Part shown: in pieces, positions 48,738 through 60,921 of the stretch
Numbering within the stretch: position 1 is the stretch's first letter
Layout of the letters: each line of letters begins with the position of its first letter
Assembly: GCA_025738555.1 (NCBI GenBank)
Contig: JAOVFP010000010.1
Coordinates: forward strand, 620,001 to 684,000
Source of the DNA: Cyathus striatus
Lineage: Eukaryota > Basidiomycota > Agaricomycetes > Agaricales > Nidulariaceae
Direction: 5' to 3'
Length of the DNA: 64,000 bases
Notes under the pieces: model-generated
What the model saw: the letters and a program-made list of their open reading frames with translations, nothing else
Databases searched by the model: none
Told to the model about the DNA's origin: nothing
Position numbers and translations under genes: made by a program

Positions 48738-49396
48738 TCGCAGTCAGTCTGTTCTAGTTGTAGTATTGACATATACTGATAATAGTAATTATAGTTCCAG
48801 AGAACCAAGAATCAACTGGCCACTTGGAACCTTCTGGCTTTCTTCCACCATCCATGCAAAGTTTTGTTGTAGGTGAAGGCTCTTCAGCACGTTCGAATTT
48901 TATAAATGAGTACAATGGTGTGTATTGTTATTCCTCATAAATATTTCCCTAATATATTTACAACTTTGCAGATCATTGGATCAAACGACTTGTCGATAGC
49001 AACAGTTTGTTTCTGAGTAAAAATTTTCTCAATGTGATTATTTCGGGCTCCCAACCGACTATGGCTAGCTCTGGATTTGAAAATGGGAGGTATGAAAACT
49101 GCACTGGGTTTTGCGTTGATGTCGTTAATAGCGATCAATCGATCCGAGTGGAGTTAACTGGTGATATTGTAATTTCGGTACTGGCTAAATATGTCCGTAG
49201 GGTTCCCCCGGAAAGGAGAGGTCAAGTGGTTACAGTCGTGAATCACCTAAACCACCAAATCTACAGGGGGGAATACCAGGTAGTCGATCTGAAGGGAGAG
49301 GTAGTCTTTGCCTATCCACTCAAAGGAAAGAAAAGACATGATAGGGGGATTGATGTTCCTATTGGGGATCTCGCTGTTATTGCAAAAAGACGCTGA
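48738..49396 (+). CDS. Spt5-like protein, 3' two exons (continuation after the element)
   Basis: TCGCAGT at 48,738-48,744 repeats the left junction. With the element removed, the sixth exon ends at the donor GTCAGT (48,743), and a 52-bp intron (48,743-48,794, branch-like CTGAT) leads to exon 48,795-48,917. A 54-bp intron and the last exon 48,972-49,396 follow. Phases match throughout, giving a total of 900 aa. The last exon encodes another beta-rich module (GRYENCTGFCVDVVN ... YRGEYQVVDLKGEVVFAYPL), plausibly a further KOW-like domain. As it stands, the 3' part has no start of its own and is separated from its promoter by 18 kb. Confidence 0.72.
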
Positions 49397-50800
49397 TATT
49401 CGCTCGCCCTCCATATATTGTATATAGTATTTTCAAACGTGTACATAGTTATCAGGCATTACTCACATTATAAACTCCCTTGATATTATATAACAGTAGT
49501 CATTTGCTTACATTCAAGAGCATGCATGAAGAAAGAGAAGAGGGGATTAGAAATATTGATACGCCGGCTTTTAAAATAGAGTTATTTTTCGCTTTTATTA
49601 ATTCATTTTATTCAAACTTCTATATTAAATCTGTGCAGAAGCCGACCCATGAGTATAAGAGTTGGAATGAGTCCCGAGTTGCCAACTATAGTATTTTCTA
49701 CGAAATACATCACAACTAAGGGAAGAGTACAAGGGCTGGGACTGAGGCCCATGTCGCCAGCTAAAGTATCATATTGATACAAACCAAGGGTACTAGGAAA
49801 TATATCATATGGCCTCGGTTCCCTGCACTTATTTAAAAAATTATTACATTTGCTTCACAGTAGCTATGAAGCTACTTGTTTAATGTTTTTTTATTATTAT
49901 TATTTCCATGACAAGGCCCGTTGTACGTCTCCTGTACACCTCGAACAGTGTTCCATTCACCAAGTCCGACGCATCACGTGCCGGTGTATGCAACTGCTCC
50001 GAGAAAAATCCCAATCAGGGTACATAGGCCGGTATCGCTCAAATCCATAGCCCATAGCCTTACTAGAATGGGTCTCGTACCCCCCATATGAGAAACCGAG
50101 TGGTTGCACGGTTTACATGTGCAAAACCACATGGACAATGGTGCGGGAAATAGCCAAGGACTGTATCAATGCCATCACGCACTATTGATGCGCACTGCAT
50201 AAAGAGCCGTTAACTCTGGGAATTCTTGTAACCGAGCGCATACTAATGCGAGCGCGCATTTTAGCACATGTACCAGGATAATACCAGTGCCGCAACGCTT
50301 GACGCACCTCTGAAACAAGGTGCGTCCATATGGCTTGCCATGTGGAAGGTTCTCCACCCTTGGGGGAACTCATGGACAGTCTTAGAAGTATCATGCGCGA
50401 TCTATTTACATATATGATATACTATTTACAGTTACAAATACAATAGGTAGAATTTTAATATATAACTTAGGGATGGTAGAGTAGGGAGGACATGCACTGC
50501 CCGAGCTGTACTTCCGTTCTCGAAGTGGAGTAACATTCTGAAATCATTATCTGAAGTTTTATTAGAATTTGAAGTACCGAGTACTATTAAATTGAATTGA
50601 ATATTGGTTATCGAGTTTTTGAACTAGTACCGCAATTGAAGTATTAAAATCAAGTCTTAGAAAGCAAACTATAGTCTTTAACTCGTTATATTTCATTATT
50701 GCAAACCAGATACCCTTCATACTAAATATAACTAACGTAATTACCTATTATATGTTGGTGGTGCTACTACTGACATAATATAGTACATTTAAAAGTTCGT
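49397..50800. other. Interval without a supportable gene
   Basis: AT-rich, with short frames only. A minus-strand frame at 50,175-50,394 shows no motif I recognise. Confidence 0.4.
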
Positions 50801-50809
50801 CGTATCAAT

Positions 50810-51040
50810 ATGCTAAATGAATCAATGCCCCCCCGCAAGCTCTCTACAGTACTCGTATATCACATCACAAATCACAACCTCCTGTGCTCCCACCTCCATC
50901 ACATACGCAAATCGACGGACAAGATATGTCCCTCCTGCCAACATGGCCCCGAGACCACTGATGACTTCTTCCTCCACTGCCAGACTTATAATACTGCTCA
51001 CCTCACCCTTGTGAACACTAGTCACCTTTCTTGTAGATAA
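50810..51040 (+). pseudogene. LINE C-terminal fragment
   Basis: Contains RKLSTVLVYHITNHNLL and CPSCQHGPETTDDFFLHC, closely parallel to the 14,632-15,333 relic (RKLSTLLGYLITNHNPL and CRRCHLRPETTDHFLFHC) in the same order. Truncated at both ends. Confidence 0.65.
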
Positions 51041-51331
51041 AATAGGATTTAAAAAACCGATCTCGCACTAGAGATCAATAGAGGAGACTAGTGGGTTTTG
51101 CTTCCCCACAAAAACACCAGACGAGACTTGATTCATAGCACGCAACTGTGCAAATACATTTACTATACAATTCCATTCTCTTTCGTATCCATATTACCAA
51201 GATATATAGTAAGATATATACACAATAAAAGATAATATGCAATTCCATTCCCTCCCGTATCCGTATTACCAAGATATACAACAAGATATATGTACGATGT
51301 TCCACAAACTATATTATACTACATATTATAT

Positions 51332-51766
51332 TCAAAGCTGATAACAATCCTTGCTGAAGTCCATTCGAAGCTTTCCCGAACTGCCCCATTTCGCCCCACC
51401 ATTATCGAAATAATGCTCTTCGGTACGCGAGTATATGTGCATGGTCGCTATAGCCTTTCCATTTATTTTGAATCCTCTGAGGGTATAGTGTGGTTCGCTG
51501 TCCGAATCACTGTCGTGGAAAGGAGCCCTGAAGCACCAGCCTTTAGAGGTAACATGAAAGAGCGAGTAAAGACTTACAACAGGACCCAGTGTCGTATGTT
51601 GCGACGATTTTCCTGCCACAAATTTCGATACACTGCACGTCAGGCAGCGACCAGGGCTTCCATTCATTCGCGGTGTGTCATGCGATTGCAGACAGGACGG
51701 TAGACCAGAATCGGCTGTTACGCATGCTAAGGATATGAAAACAGAATAGAGAAAGATAGAATACAT
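51332..51766 (-). CDS. Hypothetical protein, possibly secreted
   Basis: A 144-aa frame beginning MYSIFLYSVFISLACVTA, which looks like a signal peptide. However, GTATGT...CCTTAG covers exactly that hydrophobic stretch and would make a good 43-bp intron, with a start at ATGGAC just upstream. A second possible 37-bp intron (GTAAGT...TCTAAAG) lies further in. Both readings are open for a while. No family recognised. Confidence 0.25.
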   Translation of the reverse strand: MYSIFLYSVFISLACVTADSGLPSCLQSHDTPRMNGSPGRCLTCSVSKFVAGKSSQHTTLGPVVSLYSLFHVTSKGWCFRAPFHDSDSDSEPHYTLRGFKINGKAIATMHIYSRTEEHYFDNGGAKWGSSGKLRMDFSKDCYQL

Positions 51767-52134
51767 ACGTCCATTTCTTCGTTGGTTGGCACTGAAAGGA
51801 ATAAGATGGTTGTGAAAATAAAAAATAACGACGAATTGATAATAGTTATAGTTACCGATATGAAAGAATGCGTGAGATCAAGAATGAAGAGATCACGAAG
51901 AGGTCACGATGAGGATAGGAATTGACGTGAAGTGTTTGTTATGATTGGAATAAGCAACTAGAAGAAACGAAGGAACAAACTTAACTTAAACTCATGAATA
52001 TCAATGTTCCCCTCAGTCCTCCTTGACGTAGGATCCCTCATCACCTCTTGCTACTCAAAACACATCCATGTGTCCCCCCCATCGTACGTCCTCTCCTTCT
52101 TTGAGTGACACATGTCAAACTTGTGGTTCGACTA

Positions 52135-52335
52135 GCGTGCGTATTGTTTCATTTTCCTGCTCAATGGGTACCTGGTCATCGGGACATTGTTGGTAATAAG
52201 GCTCCTGACTAGGACGCAAAGCTGAAGAAAAAGATGTATGAAAAAGATCAAGGCTGCAGCGGAGAGCTGATGAATCATGTCGTTACCTATTGTCCTCGAC
52301 AGGCCTTTCGTTCTTTACCGCATTCCACCCCTCTG
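52135..52335 (+). pseudogene. LINE RNase H fragment
   Basis: The frame reads HFPAQWVPGHRDIVGNKAP followed by a stop and DAKLKKK. This is the conserved end of LINE ribonuclease H (WxPGHxxIxGNExAD) carrying a nonsense change. It may belong to the same dispersed LINE family as the 50,810 fragment. Confidence 0.55.
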
Positions 52336-52539
52336 CATGTGATTAGAGTAATTAAATTTGAGAATAGTAGTTATAGTTCCGCAAAATATATCAAACATGT
52401 ATCTAAATGAGCTTGAGTTACGGTAAACCTAAATAAAATCTGGGGGTAGTGTGCTTTGCCACTTGCCAGCCACAATGAACATGTACCTAAACCATTAAAC
52501 AATGTAACCTGTATACTACATATTGTAAAAATCAAAATG

Positions 52540-52810
52540 AATAAAAGTTAAGTGTCTTCAAGTTCCTCGCTTATTTTTTCAAGTGAAAGTTAAGTTCCAT
52601 CGAGTCGAGTTGAGTTCCTCGCTTATTTTTTTTCGAGTAAAAGTTAAGTTCCATCGAGTTCCTAAATTCAAGTGTCAGTCGAGTTACCATCGAGTTACCT
52701 TCGAGTGGTAAATGACAACTCAACTCCACTCGAATTTGAGTCAAGTTCCGTTCGAGTTCCAGTTGAGTTCCAGTTAAGTTCCTACTTTAAGTTCCTCAAA
52801 TTCCATTACT
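52540..52810. repeat. AAGTTCC/CGAGTTCC array, copy 3
   Basis: Irregular units with TTCCTCGCTTATTTTT, AAAGTTAAGTTCCATCGAGT and GAGTTCCAGTTGAGTTCC, the same vocabulary as the 13,620 array. Confidence 0.7.
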
Positions 52811-53514
52811 AAAAACCCATACTTCATAATTGTGCTCATTGTCGTCATGATTCCTTAGCTCGTTGTTTCCCACACCCACCACTGCCACCAAGGATGTGTA
52901 AAAATAGCACCATCATATCATCCATCAAACCCTCGATCATTCCACTCGCTTCTGATGCATTGATGGTGATCGCATCGCACTTCTTCCATCATCATGCTCA
53001 ACAGTGAGCACGTAGTTTGTGCACTCTTCTCTCAGTTTTTGGATTCTTCGTGTGATTTATTTTTTACAATATGAAGTTAGTTATTTTGTATGTAATATAA
53101 CATCTTGGTTGCATAAACATGGTGTACTGTGCTTACAGAAAATATAACATGAATAATAATAATTTCAGCTTTTCATACTATTTCATAGGTAATTTAGCTG
53201 TACTGTCGAAGTATTTAATACACATTCGTATTCACAAAAAAATTGGGAGGAATCGCCCATGAACTCGACTAGAAATGAAAAAAATGGGTGCTCATTGTTT
53301 ATGACGATGACGAGGCACATGAATGCGATCAAACGCGCCGCGGAAAACAACGTGCGGCACTCATTGATCAATTTGATGGAGGCAGAGGCATCAGATCAAA
53401 TTAATGATCGACATTCAGGGGCGTGGGAAATAATGAGCGCGGAGGCGAACATTAATCTAACAATCCATAGCAGTGTTGGAATCTCTGTCATATACCATAC
53501 AATTTACATTTTTC

Positions 53515-53600
53515 GAGTTACAGGTAAGTTCCGAAGTCGAGTTCCAGTCGAGTTCCAGTCAAGTTCCATTCGAGTTACCGGGAACTCGAAAAGTTGACGG
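53515..53600. repeat. AAGTTCC/CGAGTTCC array, copy 4 (short)
   Basis: A few units of CGAGTTCCAGT and AAGTTCC ending in GGGAACTCGAAAAG. Together with 52,540-52,810 it brackets a 0.7-kb stretch, which could be a small element with repeat-rich ends. Confidence 0.55.
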
Positions 53601-54438
53601 CCCGATTGGTAGAATGACGCCTGTGGTTTCCCCAGCGCCAGTTTTATTCTAGGCCCATTACCAAGTAAACTGTACCGTTCCGTGGACTATACTATCATCT
53701 CGTTGACGAATTTATAAGTGGAGAAGGATCATACAGTTGATAAGGTGTACATCGTCAGCCAGACCACTGTATAGCATTGGAAGCATCAACAGCCCCCATC
53801 GCAATCGAACGACTGAATACCCCGGGTGGTTCTTTGCTGTGGAACTCAAGGAACACTGCCGGCATCTGAAGATTACATGTTTTGCAGACTCCACTGTGAA
53901 GGTGTGGGGCATTAATGTTCTGAGCTTTGAGGCTAGTATGAGTAGATCTAGCGCGCGAAATGGTTCTACTGGTTGCAGTATAGTTTATGGCAAGTTCTTC
54001 CTTTTCTCCGCTAAATTAGGATCTTCCCCACAAGCTGGGCCTCGTCAACTTCCATGCCATCTCACAGGCGTCGATACCTCCCTCCCATCTTTCCCTCTTT
54101 CTCCTTCTCTTCATGTACATTATCTGTCTACTATATATTGGTGTAGCGTTACGTTTCTTTTGTATTATATTAATAAATATATACATGAATCATTATTTCA
54201 TTAATTCACGTGAGACTTAAAATATATTCAGTGCTGTTGAAATGTTTCCGGTGACTTCAAAATATTCGCTAAAATGTGTGTGGGACAGAAATGTTTGCGC
54301 TCCATGTTTGCGCACCCTGTTAAATGTGCACTTTGACCGTCATAAAACACTACCATCTTTCAGAAAAAAAATTCCAGTATCTACTTCCGAAGTTGCTACA
54401 AGCATTACCCAAGCCAAAATGCATATTTAATACAGGTG
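53601..54438. other. Interval without a supportable gene
   Basis: The open frame at 53,737-54,204 has no recognisable motif and no paralogue elsewhere in the window. Confidence 0.35.
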
Positions 54439-55952
54439 TTAAATGGCATTACTATACAAACCATATAAACCGTCGTATATCACCACACTAGCTGTAGATT
54501 TTTTATGGTAGGAGGCATATAAGTCTTTAGTGATTCCATGCGAATGTGCACGCGAGAATTGACAATTGTGAGTAACGACAGCAATATTCTTATGCGACTC
54601 CTTAGTATTCACACTTAAGAATTGATGTAAACACATACCCCGCTGAGAAAGGCTGGTATTCTAGCTGCAGATGAAGATTTAGCCGATTTATTCATGAGCA
54701 CACATATGGGTAGCCTCACATTCCCATTGATGGCCACGATAAGATTGACAATATTTGTAACTGAAATACAATAAATAATCAGCATTTCTGTTAGGACTTC
54801 AGTAAGAACTATGGTATTTACAGAATAATAACTGTGGGCATCATTGTCAGTGTTGAGCAGTGTTTGGAATTTAAATACTTACTATGAATGCTTTAAATCC
54901 ATCAACTTGAAGCTGGTATAATACCTCAATATTTGTTCTCCGCGGGGCCTCCAATGCTTTGTACATTACCAGGCCTAATATCAGGCAATGGAATGCGAGC
55001 TAAGTTGTTAGGCGATACTGAGTAATACTGACCACCACAGTTTTCAGAATAATGATGTCGCACCACTATAGCAGATGCACCTGCCATCGCTCCAGGCATT
55101 TTAGAAATTCCTACTGGTACACAGGAATGGAGCTCCAACACATATATAATTCCATCTATTTTGTAATCAATTTATCAATAATGCCAGGTGCTAAAATTTT
55201 GGGTGCATGCACGGCATACCTTTAGTATATTGGTGGACATATAACACAAGGAATGCTACCACGAGTATTGATGCCACAACAGTAACAGTCGCTACAATAC
55301 ACTTTGTGATTTTCCCTTCGTCCCAAGATGCGTAAATTTGCATGATCAGCATAACTTGAAAGTATCATATGTAAGTTTTTATGTGATAATGATTTGGCTG
55401 ACATCAACATCTTACACTGTGTAATGACCCCTAGCACAGTTCCTACTACAATAACGACCCACATACACGTTTTGCAGCTACAAAAGCATTGTTAATCAAT
55501 TTTAAGCGAGGCAAAGGTATAAAACCATACTTCTTTTGAATATTTTAATGAGTATTGGCATTCGGTAGTATAATCATTGGAATAAATAGGACAACTTACA
55601 ATATTGTTTGCAAATCCACATATTACTTTGGATGTGAGGGTCTTGTCCTAACGGATAAAAGCTGAACTTACCAACTGTATTTAAGATCAAAATGCCCTCC
55701 ATCGTGTATCGATGTAGTAAGACATTAATCTTAGGTAAAATGTTTTTGAGAGTATTTCTGCGTCTCCCATCCTTCCAAATAGATTCAACCTCCTGGTCAA
55801 AATTTATTACATGGTCCCAGAGGGCGCAGGTACACATTGCAACTGAATAGCATAGTGATTAGGATGCTACAATATGAAAGTAGTCATGGATTCTTACAGT
55901 AAAAGTATCGACCTGCCAATATAACATTAGTGTCGATTTCTGGATTTGACAT
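54439..55952 (-). CDS. DUF6533-type seven-helix membrane protein, copy 1
   Basis: Start ATG at 55,952 (MSNPEIDTNVILAGRYFYF). Exon 1 ends at 55,898. Exon 2 (55,842-55,672) carries the family core LWDHVINFDQEVESIWK and LLHRY. A 26-nt exon (55,625-55,600) gives VICGFANNI. Later exons encode membrane segments: CKTCMWVVIVVGTVLGVITQ, then MQIYASWDEGKITKC followed by a helix ending VLYVHQYTK. The pattern matches the Agaricomycete DUF6533 family, integral membrane proteins of unknown function. A TATA-like box lies at about 56,006. Splicing between 55,600 and 55,490 would need a 2-nt exon or is damaged, and the 3' exons are uncertain, so it may be a pseudogene. A close copy lies at 60,922-62,433. Confidence 0.6.
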
Positions 55953-57540
55953 GTGTCGAAAGTAGGAGCATTGACTGATTCAGTCAACCACCATTCCCGA
56001 GAATATATATACTACAATCATACAGATGGTCATGCACTTCCTATTCTAGTTCATCATGATAGACGTTAAGGAGCTATCACCAGCAATTCGGCATTGATTC
56101 ATGTTACCAAGAACCACCTAGTATATGTATATCCAAAGACCAGTAGCTGCATTTTTGGTGTCTTGTTACTACATTGTTAATACACATCATAAATAGATAT
56201 CATTTATATATAACTATAGCATCACTCCGTTGCAACTGTTACAGTACAGCCTTGGTTGCTTGTTGCTTGTTGCTTGTTGAATATTGTATTATTTTTCTAT
56301 TTCGTTTTTAGCTATTTCGATACACCAGTGTAACAGAAGGTATTTTTCATGGACAGTTTCATTTACCAAAGACGATGATAACTTAATAGCTAAAGCATCA
56401 GTCTTATAAATCTGTGATTGAAGGTATCCAACGAAAGAGATGATCAATATCAGAAGAATCTACTTGAGATTGTTATCATGTTGAAAATGACCATAACCAA
56501 TGATAGAAACAGAGTGCATCACTAACTCACCACTTTGTTGCAATTGTGTCACGGCCCTTCACAGCCCTCAATACGCCATGCAGAGAGAATACTGATAGCT
56601 TAGAAGTCACATAGATAGTTATTGATGTTGGGATATATCACATCAATGCATGTGAATTCCCCTCATATACACTCTTTTTTTAGTTTTTCATTCCGCACAT
56701 GATTTGTGCTGTTTAGTGGAGGAATAGAGAGAATGAAAACTTACAGCAAGAATGCAGACCCCCGGAGGCACAGTAATTGACAGTGAGTGCAAAATGATAT
56801 TATAGTTTAACATTTATGGCATGCAGATTCTATATTTGTTCTTTGACGATCGATTCCCCAAAGAATCCCAAGGAACTTATTCAGGGAAACTGATACAACA
56901 CGTTTACGCCCTGGATCGAACGATAATGTGGCTCATTCAACGAAGGCAGTTAAATGGTACCTTTCCGACTGTATTTCCCATCTCGCGCCAAATCATATCT
57001 GCCATTTAACGTTGTCATGCTTATATATCATATGGTTTTGTTGTTGCGGGAGGTAAGCTTGTAAGCTTAACTTCCTTAAACGCTTTTCAACACTTTACTG
57101 TGTACGCCCTAATTATAGAACTCAGGTGGAACTGCAGGATATGTCCAACTCAACCAGTCAACAACTTGAAAAACGCGCACAACAAAGACAACCTCACTCA
57201 TCAACTACTAAGCATTCATACGCCATACCTTTTCCCTTCTTTCCATTCTCTATAAAACCGAACCAAGCTATGCATTGTTCTCCCCGAAATACTCAGGAAG
57301 CACATAAGTCAGCTTATCCCTATCCTCCTTCTCCCCAGAGCGAATTATAACACTAGACCTCATGCCGCCTACTTCTTCCAAGAACACAGAAGCTTCGTCA
57401 CCTATCATATATACATACATCAGTATAAACCGTTAAATGCCATATCCCCAGCAAAACTCGCGTAGCGTGAAATGGTTTCCAAAAGTATACCTTCCTGAAC
57501 AACGATAAGGAAATGAAAAGACGAGAAGGGAGAGGAGACA
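55953..57540. other. Upstream region of DUF6533 copy 1 and gene-free interval
   Basis: 56,300-56,460 is similar to 62,560-62,700, so the duplication reaches beyond the gene with gaps. The rest shows no supportable gene. A small plus-strand frame at 56,821-57,009 has no motif. Confidence 0.4.
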
Positions 57541-58560
57541 TACCAGTAATAGCTTTATGTAAATCATCCAACACAGTGGCAGCCACACGACAGGACGTAT
57601 CCGCGTTTGCCTTTAGGGTTTAGAATACTTCGGCGGCGGTGACGCTGGAGGAGGTGGGGCGCCACAAGTCATACTTCGTCTGTTACTGTTGCTGTTAGCG
57701 TAGCTATGGGATTTGGTTAGTGACGAGTATGATACGAGCGAAAAAAGGGGAAGAAAAGAGGAGGGGGGAACGAAGAAGATGAGGAGTGGGGATGAAGGAA
57801 GAGGAAGAGAGGGAAGAAGAGGGAGGAGAGAAAGGAAAATGAAAGGAGGGGGAAACAGGATGGAGGGGGTGAGATGATGCGAGAAGAGGAGGGAGGGAGG
57901 CGATGCGAGGAGAGAGGGAAGGGAACGAGAACGAGAACAAAGGGAGGTTGATTATGTAAGGAGATGACGGAGAAGGGGAGGGAAGGAATTGGGTGGGGAG
58001 ACAGGGGTGGAAAAGAGGAGGGGCATAAGGAGGGGGTGGTGAAGCCATAGAGAAGTCAGGAAAGGACAAGGGAGAATGAATGAATTGGGTGGGAGTGGGG
58101 GTGGGTGAGTAGAAGGTGAATAGAGAGACGGGGATATATGGTAGGTGGGGAGGGGCATAAGTTGGAAAGGGTAAAGCGCAAGGGGAGGATGAAGCGCTGA
58201 AGGGATGTAGGGAGGGAAAGAGCAAGACGAGGGAATGAAGCTTGTAGTAGAATGAAAGAGAGGTGGATTGACGAGGTGGAAAAAGGGAAGGAGGTATGTA
58301 GCAAGTGAAAAGGGGTGTGGTAAAGGAAGGAATGAAGTAACGAATTAAAGGAAAAGACGGACTCGCCTCTCAATACACAACTTTCAGGACACTTCTCATA
58401 ACACACATCGTGATCGACTTTTCGTCAGCCATACGTTGGGTAGTCTATTTCGTAGTTGTGAATGGCGGATGAAGGCGTTGAGTGGGGGACGGGAGAGCGC
58501 GAAACAGAGCCAGAGCCAGAGCCGGGCCAGGGATCGATCGTGCAGTTTTTGGTTAGGTCG
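57540..58560 (-). repeat. Family B/C dispersed repeat, copy 2, with purine-rich tract
   Basis: Starts with a family C remnant on the minus strand (57,650-57,550: SVTAAEVF, stop, TLKANADTS ... ATVLDDLHKAITG). A purine-rich tract follows (57,730-58,320), then the conserved end with GACTCGCCTC...CACTTCTCATAAC and GGATCGATCGTGCAG. Same order as 10,560-11,370. Confidence 0.55.
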
Positions 58561-59039
58561 GGAGGGGATGCGGCTAGCTAGATATGGCTCAAGTTGTAGA
58601 TATGGTTCCAGTATCCAAGGTGCTGGGTTGTCACAGGCACAATGGATATCGATGAGTCATAATGCATAAAGAGGGGATGAGTTATAAAGAGGGGATGGCC
58701 CGATGGCGAACAGGTGTGTGATGTGCTCAAAATATTTGTCAAAGCCATGGAGAACAAACGCTAACAAACATTGACAATCTGGCACGCATCATGTTAGGAT
58801 TGGCATCATCGAACATACAAATTGTCTTTATGGCACCGGAGCATCGGTTGTTCGCTTGTGTGGATGACTCATTACCGTTATCGTCGGTGTTGTTTATGTA
58901 CTGACTTTCAGTGCAGGTATCACATCCATGACATCCTACAGTTCTTCCTCATACATATCAACGCCCTCTTCCTACCAGACGATGTGCACAATAAACTCCA
59001 CGCACTACTCAAAAGCTGGTTGCCAGGATCTGTAACTTC

Positions 59040-59309
59040 TTGATCTTGAATTCTCTTGAGTTTCCGAAAAATCTTGAATAATCGACTTAGGTTCAGAGGT
59101 GTCGGTGATTACTCAGAGTTGTCTAAGTAATATATACTACTACTTCGAGCACTAGAAGTGTCTGCTTCTTCCTCCAGATCAGACTCCGAGGAACTCTGTA
59201 TATGTATTCAATATGGGAAAATGCAAAGAAAGGACGACAGTATACTCACAGATATATCACCAATCACTTGTGAAGTATGCCATTGTCGTTTGCGATGTTT
59301 CTTCCCCAT
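59040..59309 (-). pseudogene. Family A repeat gene, truncated copy A3
   Basis: Exon 1 starts at 59,309 (MGKKHRKRQWHTSQVIGDIS). Exon 2 is SSSESDLEEEADTSSARSSS. Exon 3 ends after EFKIKKLQIL, where unrelated sequence begins near 59,030. The rest of the gene is missing. Confidence 0.5.
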
Positions 59310-59789
59310 CTTAAGTGTACTTTTCAGCGGGAGCCGCCCTTGGAAAGTAGTGGAGGACAAAAGAGTCTTCATTGATAGAAAAGTATTTAAGCAAATGGTA
59401 TGCTACCATAAACGTTGTCGCTCCTGGTTTTGAACAGCTATGTCTAAAAATCCAAAATCCTGGTACAGCATTGACTTATCCAAATAATGCTGTTTCATGA
59501 GCTCTTCCATGTGTTGAAAAGTCTTCAGTTCTCCTAGAAAACGATGTTTAAAGGATGTTTAAAGGATATGACCCAAGATAGGATGAGTGTGGTGTGAAGG
59601 CATCATGGATTCTCTTCAACCCAATTCCTAGAAATGGAACATGTATAGGCATGTATACTAGTAATTTGATAAGAAACAGGAATACGCTTTTGTAAGCTAC
59701 ACGTGTATTCTAAATATACATTTGTCAAGGCACTCAGCCATACCTCCCTGACTGTTCGTTATAATATAAATAACGATCGAAGAAAAATA

Positions 59790-60386
59790 AAAGACGGAAA
59801 AAACCACCGTTTTTATCCCATCCCCAGGAACACATAAATCAGAAACAAAACAGTACCATTTCCTAGTTAATATCAAGGGAGGTCTTAATGGTTAACAAAA
59901 GATCACGGAACTTGGATGAAATCTGAACAACTCCATGTGACCCGAAAACGAAAATAAAACGACGGTAAGTGTAGTTTCGTATCGACTCTATTCATTCATT
60001 TTATTAGGAAATAATGTTGAGATTTTGAAACGGAAGACTCACCGTGGCTGCTGGTTCAACTATCACGTAAACCTTCTTCGCGGATATGTGTATTCCGCCG
60101 TCTAGATAACGAGTCCTTTTGGCTGACAGTATCTGCAACTCATTGATCTTGAAATCTTTCGATTTTCCAAAAAAGTCTTGGATAATTAAGTAAGGCTCAG
60201 AGGCGAAGGTCGAATGAAGACTTACTACTGCCAGTATTTAATCTGTCCTCCTTGTTAGATTCCGAGGAACTCCGTATGCATTCAATACGGGAGGATGTGC
60301 GGAAATATACGTGTACTCACAGATATGTCACCAGTCTCTGTACCTTGCGAGGTATGCCGTCGTCTTTTGCGACGCGTCTTCCCCAT
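59790..60386 (-). CDS. Family A repeat gene, copy A4
   Basis: Exon 1 starts at 60,386 (MGKTRRKRRRHTSQGTETG) and ends at a GTGAGT donor. Exon 2 is serine/acid-rich (SSSESNKEDRLNTGSS). Exon 3 reads SKDFKINELQILSAKR, LDGGIHISAKKVYVIVEPAATV and ends near a GTGAGT. The 3' flank keeps the CCCATCCCCAGGAACAC landmark in inverse orientation. With A2 it is the best-preserved copy. Very basic N-terminus; role unknown. Confidence 0.4.
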
Positions 60387-60921
60387 CTCAGCCCGTGCTA
60401 AGAGTTGTTAGTTCGCCTCCCCGTGGGAGGCTCCCTGGGAAGGTGGGGGATAAAGGAATCTTCATTGATAGGAAGATATTTAAACAAACTTTACAGCCGT
60501 ATTTTTTACACAGCATAACAATTGGCGTCATTACTGGTACCTTTATTGAACAGCCATGTATAAAAATATTCAAAGCTTTCTAAGGTCCTGGTACATCATT
60601 TCCCTTTTCAAGTAACGCTGTTTCATATATTTGGTCACGTGTCTGGTCACCAGGCCTTTAGGAAGGAAAATTTGAACAGGATGCGGGTCAAAAAGGGAAT
60701 GAGATGGTGTAAGGTGAGATATAAGTAGGTGGTTTTTTGTACTGATGCGAGGGCGTCGCGACAGTGACAGGGACAAAATGTGTACGTCACTCAACATGAC
60801 CTAAAGTAGGCCTACCTTCTGATCTCTTACGCAGACGAGCCAAGGTACTGTTGTTGCTATTAAGGTTTTTTCTCAGGGTGTCACAAGCCAAAACGCATAT
60901 TTGCAACAGATGTTAACGTTG

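Noticed and set aside
57704..58225. 173-aa and neighbouring pyrimidine-strand frames
   Set aside because: Low-complexity complement of a purine-rich repeat tract, the same artefact as 10,758-11,174.
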